From Melampsora larici-populina 98AG31 (lineage: Eukaryota; Basidiomycota; Pucciniomycetes; Pucciniales; Melampsoraceae), in NCBI RefSeq assembly GCF_000204055.1, contig NW_006768820.1:304869-368868 (forward strand): DNA of 64,000 nucleotides, given 5' to 3'. The position numbers and the translations under genes were made by a program. The stretch's first letter is position 1. Every line of letters begins with the position of its first letter. The notes under the pieces are model-generated. The model had not been told where the DNA came from and searched no databases. It was given only the letters and a program-made list of their open reading frames with translations. Positions 24,601 to 36,094 of the stretch are shown piece after piece.

Positions 24601-27600
24601 GCCTTGGAGAGGGGAACCTCGGACAACGGTTTTTTGAGACCTTGAGCGACCAAGACTCTGAGCGTTTCGACAGCTTTCAAAGGTTCGTCAGGTACCGCCA
24701 CGGCTGGGCCAGCTGATGCAGCTGGAGCTGCAACTGCAACAGGTGCGGCAGCGACGGCAGGAGCAGCGGCAGGAGCCTCTTCAGGCGCCTCCTCCACTTC
24801 ATCTTCATACTGGTAGTAGATCTCCTTAGAGTTTTTCGAGATACAAAGGATTTCACGAGTCATATTGCTCGCCAAATCGCTTTTCTCGAATTTGAGCTTC
24901 AATGTTCGCGTAGCCATACCAGTCAGGGTAGGAGACGGTCCAAACTCGATCAACCGTTGGATGTTGAATTCCTCGGGAGAGAAAAGTCGGTCTTGGGTCT
25001 GAACCCAAAGAACAGGCCTAGGTTCACAAGTCATAAGAGACGTGAGCCACTTTCTGAGCGTCAGAGAAAGAAAAACAGAAGAAAGGCTTACGATGCAAAT
25101 TGGTACGCCAAGAGCTCCACAATGATGACATAACCTAGCTTGTTACGATTCTCAGGGAGGTCCCAACCATCTGCAGTCCAGTTCTTCAAAGCCTTCTCAA
25201 GTCTCGGCGAGTTAGTTTGTTGAAAGATTCTGTCGGCATATTCCCTTGAGATTTGAAACGGCTCGGCAATCAAGTTAGGAATGTATTTGCCAATGAGCAA
25301 TTCGGGATTGAGGTGAGCGGGGTTGAGCTTCTTCGATAGGTATGCTCTGAAGGGCATCACGCCAGCCCATAGATACCGCGAGTGGAATGGTACATCGATT
25401 CCGGGCAATGGGATCGATCTGCGTCAAAAGAACTCGATCAGTACTAGTGAAATGACTCATATATTGACAACATAGCTTGTAAGAGTGGGACTCACGCAAA
25501 ACCACGCTCTAAAACAATGAATCCATCCTTCTTCTCTTTGGCCACGGATTCCTTGTGACATTCATCGACAATCTCGGTAAGTTTATCTTTGACTTCCTCT
25601 AGTGACATCATCGCCTGTAGTTTCGCGATATCGATCTTTTGAATCTTCAAGAAGTTGAGGACATTGGTCAAGGTCTGTAAAGCAACCAGTTCACCCGCGG
25701 CGACATATTGTTGACCTTCGACGTTGAAATTGACAATCTCCAACAAGACGTTGCATCGCTTGGAGATGGTCTCGACCACCTCTCGAAGAGCTGCATCAGT
25801 GAAACTTTTACCAATTCGACTAGGATTGACAGCGGCCATAGCATAGTTGGATCGATTATGTTCATCTCGCTCAACTGCACGCTGCATGGTGATACCTCGG
25901 AAAAAGACGACATCGACCAAAGAGGAAATAGGAAGAATACCAGCCATACTCGCCAACGCAGAATACTCTCCAAGACTGTGCCCAGCAAACGCTGCGCCTT
26001 CTTGTACCAAACCCTTCTCGCGCATATCCTCAAAGGCAGCTTTTTCAGTAACCACCAATGCGATCTGTGCGAATTGAGTCGCATATAAAAGACCGGTAGG
26101 CGATGAGAAGGTGTATCGGGAGGTTCGTAGATCGATGTCTCCGAACAAGGGTAAAGTCTTGACGTTGCCATCTTTATCGGTGGTCTGGTATGACATCTCC
26201 ATGTATCGCTGTCGGATTCCGTGTCCCTTGATTCCGCCAAAGTGAACAACTTTCTCCTTAGGATTGTTGCGAACGATTTCAAGAATACTGAATCCATACA
26301 CTTCACCAAGATGTCGGTCAGCTTCGTCCCAAACAGCCTTAGCCACTGCAGATTCGTTGTAAAGAGACATTCCCATGCCTTGTTCCTGACTACCTTGACC
26401 GGTGAAGACGTAGGCAGTCGGAGCTTGAGCTACTTCAGCTGTCCCGACTAATACTTTCGTAGGTGGGGTGGAGGAAGATGATTCAGACGGTAAGGCAAGC
26501 GTGGTGACCGAAATAAGTTTGTTTCCTCTTGAAGTTTGACCGATGTGTTTCAATTCGACTTTGAGAGGCGTATTGGGCAAAAGCATGCCAGTGAAGGAGA
26601 CATCGTAACTCTTGACGCGAGATCCATGTCCCTCGGCCGCAACTCGTTCGACAACACTTCGAGTCGCCGCACTAGACCACATACCGTGAGTGATGGTACC
26701 GGGCAGAGAAGCGAGACTAGCGAAGTAAGGATTGCAGTGAATAGGATTCCAGTCGGAACTCGAGTGGGAATAAGCTTGGTTACTGGGAGGGGTGGAGAGT
26801 TCTTCGGGATGATCATCTTTGATGACATAACCTCCGTTAGTAAATAAGATGTGTTGACCGACAGGACTCCCAGATCTCTTGAGATATTCGACAACGGGAT
26901 TTCCTCGAGATGGTAGAGAAGAGTTGTAAGTGATGGTAGCCACCTGGACAAGTTGATTGGGGTCGGAGCCGAGGCCAGTGAGATAGGCGAAGCCTTCAAC
27001 TTGAACATTCGAGTAAACGCTCTTCTCTTTGTAACGGTACGAAGATGAGGTTTTGAACGTCAACGTCTGACCAGCGGCAAGGTTAACTTTCTCATCGTCC
27101 CAATCAAACCACTCTTTAGACTTGAGGACAGCGATATCGGTGGTAGTAGCCATGGTGACTTTGTACTCGGGGTCATCTTCAGACATGAAAGTTGCGTCAT
27201 AGTCATCGAATCGACCGCGATAGAAAAAGGATGACAATACGTCCATAACCGCCACTTTGGCGCCATCTTTCAAGAGGAAGACGGTACCCTTAACAGATAC
27301 GGTTTTTCCAGTTTCACTGTTGGTGATGCTAGCAATTTTGGCTTCGCTAACAACGACATCGCCCACCTGAAAGATGGATTCATGTCAGCAAAATGATTGG
27401 GAATTTACATGACATGTAATGGACAAACCTTGAGTTGAGGTGCACGGTCTCTCATGGTGAATCCGTTACTGAGATGGACCAAGGCAAGTAAATCACCAGG
27501 TACAGATTTTGGGAAAAGGGGCTTCATAATCGCCTTCCAGCCGAGTTTGATACCGAAATCCATGGGAACTTCCATTTGAGCGTTCGAAGCACGGTATACA

Positions 27601-28170
27601 TCGGATTTGTTAAGGACCACATTGGTGAAAGATTCGACATCTTGGGCAGTGATGGTGACTTCAGGGCCCTCAAAGACCGCATTTGGGGATGTAGGGAGTT
27701 GCTGCAATTCCTCCTACAAATTTTCAATTTTCACGAATAGCAGTTATCAGTTGGAGAACGATGACGGCAATTTAAATCTGGGTTGAAGTTTGAAAACACT
27801 TACCTCGGTACCGAGGTCCCAAATGTGCCAGTAATGTTTCTTGATGCGTTCAACGCGACCATCAGAAACCTCGTGAATGGGAGCCCATGGTGTCTCTGGA
27901 GAGTACTTGTATTGTAAATCGAGTTGCGAGACTTTGGGAGGGGTGGTTGGAGTAGCATCAGCTGGTGTAGAGTATTCGACTGTAATTGATCCCACACATG
28001 TAAATATGAATCAACCAAAAGGTTGAAACTTTAAATCAGTAGCTTGTTCCAAGTGCAGGGATGGAAGGGGTAGCGAGTTTCGTACATAATTTAACATCAA
28101 TCAGGCTAGTCTTCTTATCGAAGGAGATCTCTAAAGCCTGTGGCAATGCGTCATAATCGACCTCAGCCAT
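18680..28170 (-). CDS. FAS2: fungal fatty acid synthase subunit: DH-MPT-ACP-KR-KS-PPT
   Basis: Multifunctional subunit of cytosolic type I fatty acid synthase. Eighteen exons join in frame to 2,744 aa: 28086-28170, 27804-27979, 27429-27713, 25496-27366, 25092-25418, 24542-25017, 23796-24474, 23686-23731, 23457-23628, 22954-23393, 22610-22877, 21110-22534, 20830-21033, 20374-20758, 19942-20302, 19440-19868, 18806-19366, 18680-18724. All introns are GT-AG, 57-106 bp. Visible sites: dehydratase hot-dog SSSDWNPIH (D387, H392); malonyl/palmitoyl transferase FTGQGSQ (503) and GHSLGEY (S646); one carrier protein DLVGGKST (S1063) after an Ala/Pro linker (about 990-1025); ketoreductase TGVGKGSIG (1543) with S1689, Y1701, K1705; ketosynthase PVGACAT (C2165), H2402, H2443; phosphopantetheinyl transferase GVGTDVE (D2632) and WTAKEAVFK (E2676). 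The start has a good context (CAAAATGG). Acetyltransferase and enoyl reductase are absent and must be supplied by another subunit. No broken catalytic residue was seen. Confidence 0.95.
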
Positions 28171-28538
28171 TTTGAGCTGTGATAATGAAACTTGATAAAG
28201 TTCTGGATGCGATAAGATAACGTAGGTAATTGAAAAGGGGTAGGAAAGTGCTTGGATGAGCCCGAGACTAATCAAGTGGTAGAAGTATCTATGATTTCTT
28301 AGCTGCTTGGGGTATATCAAGGCAGTGTTGGATAGGAGATCGACGGATAGAACGAGGGAGGTCGTTTAAGACTTCGTGTCTTTGAGTGGGGAAATCAAAA
28401 AAAGAAGTTGGGGTAGCTGCGGGCACCAACCGGCTACATATGTAGACATACATACCTACATGTCAACATCTATGTAAAGCGACTGTATGACAATACATAC
28501 TTCCCACTGTGACGTCAAGGCAGGTCAGTCAGGTTGTG
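28171..28538. promoter_or_regulatory. FAS2 upstream region (promoter/5' UTR by position)
   Basis: About 370 bp between the FAS2 start and a GC-rich TIR element. It contains no gene and holds an AAAAAAAGAAG purine tract near 28396 and ACATATGTAGACATACATACCTACATGT-like short repeats near 28436-28464. No specific promoter motif could be assigned. The promoter call rests on position only. Confidence 0.35.
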
Positions 28539-28770
28539 GGCGCGGCGCAAAAAAACGCGCTTCGGCGCGCCGATTTGTAGGCGCGCCGCGGCGCGCCTAG
28601 GCGTTGAAGAAATCCCCAAAATTGGGGTCGGCGCGCCTTACCAAACAACGCACCGGATCTTGGGAGAGATGCGGTATCAGTCTTTCTCTGAGACTACCTG
28701 AGAGAAGCAGTGAGACATACAGGTATAGTTCAATCCCGGTCTGTGTGGCGCGTTTTTTTTCGCATGGCGC
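28539..28770. mobile_element. GC-rich TIR element upstream of FAS2
   Basis: The left end GGCGCGGCGCAAAAAAACG and the right end (other strand) GCGCCATGCGAAAAAAAACG are inverted copies of about 22 bp. The interior contains four GGCGCGCC palindromes within about 75 bp (28565-28637). Flanks are AT-rich. No target duplication was resolved. The element separates the FAS2 proximal upstream region from distal DNA and may affect its promoter (inference). Confidence 0.45.
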
Positions 28771-29678
28771 TTCCTTCTCTTTATAAGCCTTCCACCAACT
28801 ACAGAACATCCAGACATCCATTGGTCAATTTCATTGGTCAAAAATAATACATACAAAAGATGATCGAGTTGATAAAATGCAAAATGAGATGTCTTGAAAA
28901 GCAGAAGTTGGAAGCATTTTAGGTTGGTTGAAAAGAAGTGATATCGAGTCCTTTTCGTGAAGATTATACATACAAAGAGACAGTTTGAAAAGATGGCGAC
29001 TGAGTCGTTTTTGAAGAAATCAAGACAACGCAACAGATAGAAACCTCTTACATCAAAGTATCTCGCTCCGATGACAATGCATTGTTTTTCTTGTATCGGT
29101 TTTGCTTGCTACTTTCATTCAAAGTAGCTTGTTCCAATAACATTTTGTTGTTTTGTAAGTTGCTTCATTATCAATACTTTGATATGTAAGTGGTTGTAGC
29201 GATAGAACCCCCTTGACAATGTTTCAGGGGGATTGGAGTGAGTCTGAAGGTATAGATATAAGGTGCACATGGATGACTCGACAAAGGTTCTTGATTCTTG
29301 ATGAGGTTATCGAAGTGTTAACAGCTTCTTTGAAGTCTTAATGATGAATTTGTTCAAGTCTTCATACATATGTACCAGTTGCCACCAGCCTGTACAGACA
29401 GTGTACAAAAAGCCACCATCCGGTTTACTTTTTTGTTTGTCTCAGGATAGTCTCAGAGCGAGTTAGTCTCAGAAAAAGACTGATACGGTTACGCTCCCCG
29501 GATCTTTGGTGTTCTACGTCCTGTCACCAATTTTGGAGACCTGGATCCTCGCTGTGAGCTTTGAAGACAGCTCTTTTTAGCTTTTCTCACCTCCAAAAGG
29601 TAAGTTTGTGGTGGTAGATGGCTCTAACAATAAAAACATAGATGAATTCAACTTGCTAATATCGGGCCACGTTGTTGA
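28771..29678. other. intergenic, nothing recognised
   Basis: AT-rich DNA between the FAS2 upstream element and the CACTA transposon. A 118-aa minus-strand frame (29033-28677) lacks recognisable features and overlaps the TIR element. The last three bases, TGA at 29676-29678, are the left CACTA target duplication. Confidence 0.4.
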
Positions 29679-29722
29679 CACTACAAAAAAAGTGTTCTTT
29701 TCTCATGAGATTGGAAAACTTT
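29679..29722 (+). repeat. left CACTA terminal inverted repeat
   Basis: Begins CACTACAAAAAAAGTGTTC, followed by TTTTCTCATGAG and TTGGAAAA. It matches the complement of 46204-46247 at all but three positions. Confidence 0.92.
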
Positions 29723-29746
29723 GAGTGTCACAGAAAATTACACATA

Positions 29747-30503
29747 AACGGTACTCAAATTTAAAACCCATCATAAAAACCCATGTAAAAAACCCACGAA
29801 AACCCATCTGATTTTTGGATTTTTGGGACGGGTTTTTTTGATGGGTTGCCCTTGAGAGCTTTGTCCGCCCCACCCCTTCAAGTCCCTGTATTCCAAAAGA
29901 TGCCTAGGATCTCAGCTCGCAGGCAGCTCCTATCATCTCTTGATGGCATGATTTTACTTCAAGTCTCTCTCCTTGCGTCCACCACAACTATCTCTTCACC
30001 CACTACCCCATCTTTCATTCCAAACCTAATCGCTTGTTTGATGATGGTGTCTTTCATGAATTCCAACGACGATGACGAAAACGACGAATCAGACGATAAC
30101 ACTGGCCATCAAGAACGTACTATCATATTTGCTTGCATGGTCATGATGTTAACTATCATTGAACAGGGTGCCTACATCAACAAACGAAGACGGAAATTGG
30201 AAGAAGACAAATCAATTCTAGGAGTCCTTTTGATGATACAGGAAGAAGTCAAAAGAAGAAGATACCCTCATCCAAGACACCGCAGGCCTCGTTGTAGTCA
30301 GAAGGCTCAGTGTTTTCAAGCTTGGTTTGATGAGACTGATCGCACTTGGATGTACAACTCAACCAATTTTTTTCATGTGGGTTTTCAATCTAGATGATCT
30401 TGACCCATAAAAAAAAACCCGTCCCAAAAATCCAAAAATCAGATGGGTTTTCGTGGGTTTTTTACATGGGTTTTTATGATGGGTTTTAAATTTGAGTACC
30501 GTT
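29747..30503 (+). mobile_element. 757-bp Harbinger-like non-autonomous element
   Basis: It is nested in the left subterminal region of the CACTA element. The near-perfect inverted repeats, about 95 bp, begin AACGGTACTCAAATTTAAAA and contain four spaced AAAACCCA-type units per arm. ATA flanks both sides (29744-29746 and 30504-30506). The 3-bp duplication and the look of the internal frame suggest the PIF/Harbinger superfamily (inference). Confidence 0.7.
29846..30397 (+). CDS. ORF inside Harbinger-like element, truncated transposase N-terminus?
   Basis: An open frame of 183 codons fills the interior between the two inverted repeats. The segment after the ATG at 29900 reads PRISARRQLLSSLDGMILLQ. 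An acidic tract (NDDDENDESDDN), a basic tract (NKRRRKLEEDK) and RRRYPHPRHRRPR then follow. This layout resembles, from general familiarity, the region ahead of the DDE nuclease in basidiomycete Harbinger transposases, but no catalytic domain is present. It is therefore probably a remnant in a deletion derivative, and expression is doubtful. Confidence 0.35.
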   Translation: MPLRALSAPPLQVPVFQKMPRISARRQLLSSLDGMILLQVSLLASTTTISSPTTPSFIPNLIACLMMVSFMNSNDDDENDESDDNTGHQERTIIFACMVMMLTIIEQGAYINKRRRKLEEDKSILGVLLMIQEEVKRRRYPHPRHRRPRCSQKAQCFQAWFDETDRTWMYNSTNFFHVGFQSR

Positions 30504-31317
30504 ATAGTTTTCTTTTCTCATTTGAGATGATCTGCCTTGGGAAACAGCCTTTCAACACCGTAAATGAAATACTATGACTACATTTCTCGTATAAGGACAG
30601 CTGCGTCTTTACAAAGATACAGTCAATTTCACCAAGCTTGGAAAGAATTCCGTGCCAATTTGCTCAAGTTTGGCGGGCGAAAGTTTCCAAGCTTTCTGAA
30701 ATTGACTGTACATAGACAGAGCGGGTGGAGAGCTGTGGAGAGTGGAAAACTATGATATACAAAGGATTTTCACTCTTACACCATAATGAGCTGCAAATAA
30801 ACGACCAATTTTCATGGGTTTTTCTATTGTACTTGTTTCTTCTTGATCGTGATTACCAGAAGAACGCAGTGTTGTAATTAAGACTTCCCCACTTGATGAT
30901 TTTGGAATAGACTTTTTGAAGCAATTGACTTGCTTGTACCCTACAATCCCCTGTCAACTGATTATAATTAGATGCATCAAGTGATTTGCACAGAAGGCTT
31001 AGGAAACCACCTGCTCGAGATCATCATCAACAAAGGCCTTTATTTGCAACGAAGGTGTGGTTTTGTTTACCAATTACAATTCAAGACAAACACTGAACGG
31101 TGGATCTCGTCTTGTCTATCTAGAAGCGGACTCGCCAGATCTTGAACTCATAGAGCTGTGATTATCTGATGTTTCCTCCCTCAATCTTTTTTGCCTTCCA
31201 TGGAATATAATCAAACATACTACACCGGTGAGCTCAAGTATTCGTATATGTATTATCGTTATTCTTTCCTTAATCTAACTTCTCATATAACTTTTTCTTT
31301 TTTTACCAATCAGCAAT
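30504..31317. other. CACTA subterminal region and upstream of first gene
   Basis: It carries a second copy of the terminal-repeat core, TTCTTTTCTCATTTGAGATG at about 30508, and a local pair ACAGTCAATTTC (30618) and GAAATTGACTGTAC (30700). Near 31228-31313 a GTGAGC...CAATCAG segment could be a 5' UTR intron just before the ATG of the 318-aa gene. No coding sequence is supported. Confidence 0.4.
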
Positions 31318-32274
31318 ATGGCCAAGAGGAAAGGATCCAAGTCGCCAGTCACCAGTCCTAAGAATGAGGTTACACCCACGGCTCATACGTACATGATGAA
31401 GGTTGACAGTCAATTATTGCCAACAACTCAAGGACTCAATACTTCCACTCCCCCAAAAGGAACCAACACCACCCAACAGCCATCTTATAAGGATAACACT
31501 CGTCCCGAATCTAGCTCGATGAATTATCTATTCAACCACCCTTTGTGGCCCAAGATCCAGACACTACCCGAAACGCTCCATGTCTTTCTTCGAAGTGACT
31601 TTGACTCCATCGCCTCAAAGACTACAAACCTTGACTATCATCGTGTTTTGTACCACTTCGATCCCAAGACTAAGTCGCGCCCTTCTCACACCAAGGCTAA
31701 ATTAAAGAAAGACTTCGATGACAACTTAAAGCCACTCTTGCTCCCATTTGCCATCGATCCACCTAAGCCGGACGCGGACGCTAGTGAAACATCCCCACCT
31801 GATATCGATTTTGATCCGCTTCATCGGCGTACTACTCGGGCCATGTTGTCTCAAGCTATCCTCTCCAGACGCCCAGGGTACTCAATCGCATCAGACGCCC
31901 GAATCGACCAAATCTTGATCTTATACAAAGCATTTGTCGATCCCGACCTTTTATTACCAGTCAACAGAGAATTTATTCACAAACCCAAATGCCTTACGGC
32001 TGATAAGGCTCGTCAAAAGACAATTGAATACTTGCGCTTTGCACTGCAATGTCATGCTCCGCATATATTTGTGCACTCTGTATCACTTACGCATCCGCTC
32101 TTGTTGGACTTGTACATCAAATTTGTTATCGAGGACCCGGTTCCTGACGGACGGCTAGTTTGCGGATATCATTATTCAGAGATTTCTGACATGATGACAT
32201 CATTAAGTGATAGGCATAGGTACGCTTTCCGCGCTATTGTACACTGCATGTTTGAACTCGAAGTACCTGACTAG
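31318..32274 (+). CDS. 318-aa CACTA-borne protein of unknown function
   Basis: A single open exon of 318 codons starts at ATG 31318, just after an AATCAG acceptor-like sequence that may end a 5' UTR intron. The N-terminal 60 residues are polar and basic (MAKRKGSKSPVTSPKNE) and look disordered. The remainder mixes helices with hydrophobic segments, for example LLLDLYIKFVIEDPV near the end. I recognise no domain. It lies 350 bp upstream of the transposase on the same strand, inside the CACTA termini. An accessory role in transposition is only inferred from position. Confidence 0.7.
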   Translation: MAKRKGSKSPVTSPKNEVTPTAHTYMMKVDSQLLPTTQGLNTSTPPKGTNTTQQPSYKDNTRPESSSMNYLFNHPLWPKIQTLPETLHVFLRSDFDSIASKTTNLDYHRVLYHFDPKTKSRPSHTKAKLKKDFDDNLKPLLLPFAIDPPKPDADASETSPPDIDFDPLHRRTTRAMLSQAILSRRPGYSIASDARIDQILILYKAFVDPDLLLPVNREFIHKPKCLTADKARQKTIEYLRFALQCHAPHIFVHSVSLTHPLLLDLYIKFVIEDPVPDGRLVCGYHYSEISDMMTSLSDRHRYAFRAIVHCMFELEVPD

Positions 32275-32624
32275 GAACTGATACATCCGATTTTGATCAT
32301 CTGCAGGAACCGATCGGGATTGGCAGCTGGACTTTGTAAAGTGAAGCATTAAGTAGACTGTAACTTGGCCGGTGAAACATCGAATTAGATAGGCTATCTA
32401 CGGCAACAAAGGAAAGTTTGGATAGAAGCGTTGGGGATATCATGATTATGAATCGCGAAAACACCCGTCTTGACATATGCATTTGTATAAATACTTCCTT
32501 ACCTTCATGACTGGCTTGTATTCCCCTGTTTTGTGTCGAGTTGACTGTATCTTCAATCTGCCATTTGTTTATCTCATCCTGTTTCTTGATTATCAGCGCT
32601 GAAATTTCTTGAATCTCAAATAAC

Positions 32625-35600
32625 ATGGCTCCTGGCAAAAAAAAACCTCATCGTATTGTATGTCGCTGCCAAGCTTTTGACTGTGCTTCCGGGGTGTATG
32701 TGGATGCATATGGAAATCATCAAGCAGGAGTGGAGCTCACCCGAGCAGCATATGAAGCTCATCAACGTACTGAAGTGAGGAACACTGCAGAAGCCTCCTT
32801 ATCTCCCGCAAGAAGCTCTTCCGAGACACCATGTCATGTGAGACCGACTTCGACCATCTCAAATGATAGCCCGTTGGTCAAATCATTGGAGCATCTTTCT
32901 CTTGATTCTACCAGCCCATCACAGATTCAATCTCCGACTCACAGATCCGGACAAGCTTCAAAACTGCCAATTGATGCTCGACATCACCTCCCATCCGATC
33001 CACACCTTGATCATCACCTTCTTGATGATGTCATAAGTAGCATTTCGTCTGAGGAACCTGACATCTTTCCACCACGAAGATGTTTGGCTGCTGTTGTAGC
33101 GAGAGATGCGGGTGTTAATGTGTTTGACTGTGGTACGTTTTCATCTATACTTTCAATCAAGAGATTCGACTTGAGGTACTCATTGAGATCTGATCCTTCC
33201 AGGCAAATTCCACAACTTTACCTTGAAAAATCTTGAACCATTGTTCCTTCACGCTACTCTTACTTCAGCAATCATGAGTATATTTGACCACTCATCACAA
33301 AGTACAGCGTCCTGGCTATTAGATGTTCAAAAAATCACAATCGAATTGTCCTTGACCTGTGGACTTGTACGAAATCTATCAGAAACACGATCTTGTCTCC
33401 TCCCAGCAGACCTGGCAGCTCTACGTCGAATACCAAAGACTATTGTAACAGTGGTTGGATGGCTTCAAATTGATCCGCAACTGACCTTTATGAATTGCTG
33501 CCGGGCGTGCTTTGCATTATATACAACTACGACGACACCCCCCAATTGTTACCATCGTATTTCTAGAATCCCAGGAGGACCCCCTGAAGATGATACAAAT
33601 GCAACTGTAGCCACTTCATCAACAGAAGACGAGCATCTAGACTTCTCGGAAACAACCTGCGGTGAGCCTTTGATTCGATTTTCTCGAGGCAAGGAAATCC
33701 CAATATGTCGCTATGCATTCCAAAACCTTTCAAATTGGATCGCAAACTTCTTGTGTCGCCCAATGGTCGAAACTTGGCTGGATGAATCACTTGTGGAATC
33801 ATCTAAGCCATTTGACTCCAATGCTAAGATTCGTGATATTCATCAATCAAAGATGTGGAAAGAGTTTCGTGGGCCAGGCGGCCTAGATCAGTTCTCTGCG
33901 ACAAGTGGTAATTTGATCTTTGGGATGTTTGTTGATGGGATTAATCCCTTTGGTAACAAACAAAGTGGACATCACACATCTATAACTTTCATCGTATTGG
34001 TGTGTCTAACACTTCCTTTCAACATCAGATATCGGCCAGAAAATATCTTCCTTGCAGGGATAGTTCCTGGCCCACGCGAACCCTCGCTCGAGCAGATGAA
34101 CTGGGTGTTACGCCCAATCGTGACTCAACTTAATTCATTGTGGAATCCTGGACTGTTATTATCTCAAACACACCTCTACAAAAAAGGACGCCTCATCAAG
34201 GCTGCTCTATTACCTTTCATAGCCGACATTCCAGCTTTGAGACATTCTCTCGGATTCCCAAGTGCAACAGCCACTTATTTCTGCTCGTATTGTCTCTTAA
34301 AAAAACAAGAAATCAACAATTTTGACCGCACGTCATGGCCTACCCGCACTTCTTACCAGCACCAAATTTGGGCACTACAAGCTCGCGATGCTCAGACAAT
34401 TACTGAGCGGAAGAAAATCTTCAAAACGCACGGAGTGCACTACTCAGTCCTGATTGAATTGGAATACTGGGACATCGTGGGATCTCATGTTGTCGATTCC
34501 ATGCATAACCTTTTGCTTGGGCTTCTTATGACACACTGCCGGCGTTTTTGGGCGATGAAAGAGCTAACTAGTGATGAAGATCAAGTTCCTGGAATCAGTA
34601 CGAAGGAGTTGTTGAATCTAGTCTCAGAACACTCCGACCCCCCCCCCAATTTGAACAAACATAAGTCACCAACACACGATATTGAAACCGACGAGTGTGA
34701 ATTCTTAGATAACTCTTTCAGCGAGAACACAGACTCAAGTGATGCGGAGTTTAATCCTTTATGTGAGGATGGATGGAAGGGAGAGTGGGTTTCCCCACCC
34801 CTTGATGATATTATCTTTGATTCGGCAATGCTTGAATTTATTAATTCGTTCCTGCCTAGGATTCACATTCCAACGTGGATCAAGCGGGCGATTCCTGTTC
34901 TTGGAAAAGCGTCTTTTGGCAAACTCAAGGCCGATGAATGGCGAAATCTTTTTGCCATTCAATTACCGTTGATATTGATTCCGTTGTGGTTTGGACAAGA
35001 CGATGTGAAAGCGTCTTTACTTCAAAACTTTTGTCATCTGGTCTCTTTAGTTAACCTTGCTCTCAATCACACAATTTCAACTCAACACATTGAAAGATAC
35101 CGACATCACATCCAAGAATACCTACACAGCTCGGTTATACTTTTTCAGCACTGTACACTCACTCCCAACCACCACATGGCTATTCACTTAGCTGACTGTC
35201 TTGAGAAGTTTGGTTCAGTTCGAGCGTGGTGGTCGTTTCCATATGAACGACTGATGGGAAGTATACTGAAGGCGTGTCATAATAATCACATAGGAATGTA
35301 ATTATTCCAAGATATCTTTTGATTAAAAGCTTTCATTGGAAATGATACTGATTGTTTCTTATAATTCAGGTCAGATTGAAATCACGTTTCTCAACAATTT
35401 CTGCCGTGCAGGGAACTTATCTGCTCTGCTTCAAGATGAAACAAGACTTCCTGAACAACTGAAGCCGTACATCAGCCGCTTAAGGTCACTTTATGAGTCG
35501 TCACCCTCAAAGCCGAGAGAAATTTTTACCTCACAACTCGAACCGTTGAATAACGATGTTTTGTCTTTGTTAGTGGAGCGGTTGAACAACCAACACCAAG

Positions 35601-36094
35601 ACAACTGTACATGGGTAACACCCAAGGTATGGGCTTCATTTTCATCCGACGATGCTCTTGGATACGCACCGGTCCCACCTCGTGCGTTTTTTAAGAAGAG
35701 AATTCATCATCAAGATGTCACCTACTCAACATTTGAAAGCAGTTCAAATGATAGCTTTGTAGCTTTCAAATGCTTTTCAGACAAATCTGAAAGTTTTGGT
35801 CGAATATCAAAAATTTTTGTTCATCGCCGGGCACCATCGGTGAATGAAAGTATCAATGACACTTGGTTCCTACTCCAAGTTTTCAAAACATTAAAATCAT
35901 CACAACGTGACCCTTTTACAGCCATGAAGATGCCAGACATGAAAACCCATCTACGCTTATGGGATGCGCCGGAAGATAGAATAGTGAGATTGGATGAGAT
36001 TGTTGCGCATTGTTCATGGCTAATGTATAAACCTAAAGAGTTATACAGGAGCTTGGATGTGCGCACTGTGGCTCTGGTTTCAATGTTGAGATAA
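32625..36094 (+). CDS. Tnp2-type CACTA transposase with damaged splice donor
   Basis: Catalytic transposase, placed in the Tnp2 (EnSpm/CACTA) family by its motifs. Exons 32625-33132, 33203-35293 and 35370-36094 give 1,107 aa. Intron 1 is standard (GTACGT...TTCCAG). An N-terminal segment with CRCQAFDCASG precedes a Ser/Pro-rich stretch. The core has NCCRACFALY, FVDGINPFGN (D about 414) and HVVDSMHNLLLG (D about 601), matching the family's D-G-NPFG and D-MHN-LG signatures. The end of exon 2 reads ERLMGSILKACHNNHIG and should continue into QIEITFLNNFCRAGNL, typical of the family. The donor there, however, reads GAATGT instead of a GT donor (35294-35299). Read-through hits TAA at 35299, giving about 868 aa with the core but no C-terminus. 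It could still act if GA-AG splicing occurs. Confidence 0.85.
35294..35369 (+). other. intron with GA donor in Tnp2
   Basis: The reading frame and family alignment place an intron here: the acceptor ATAATTCAG is normal and joins in phase. The donor is GAATGT, which one T-to-A change at the second base would derive from the consensus GTATGT. Confidence 0.6.

Noticed and set aside
27980..28170. FAS gene as a 5'-truncated fragment of a fused FAS
   Set aside because: Exon 1 has its own ATG in good context and splices in phase, and a split at this point is known in Pucciniomycotina, so truncation is the less likely reading.
28640..28760. Possible tRNA or SINE from a B-box-like AGTTCAATCCC
   Set aside because: No T-stem pairing, acceptor stem or convincing A-box could be drawn around it. 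It lies inside the GC-rich TIR element.
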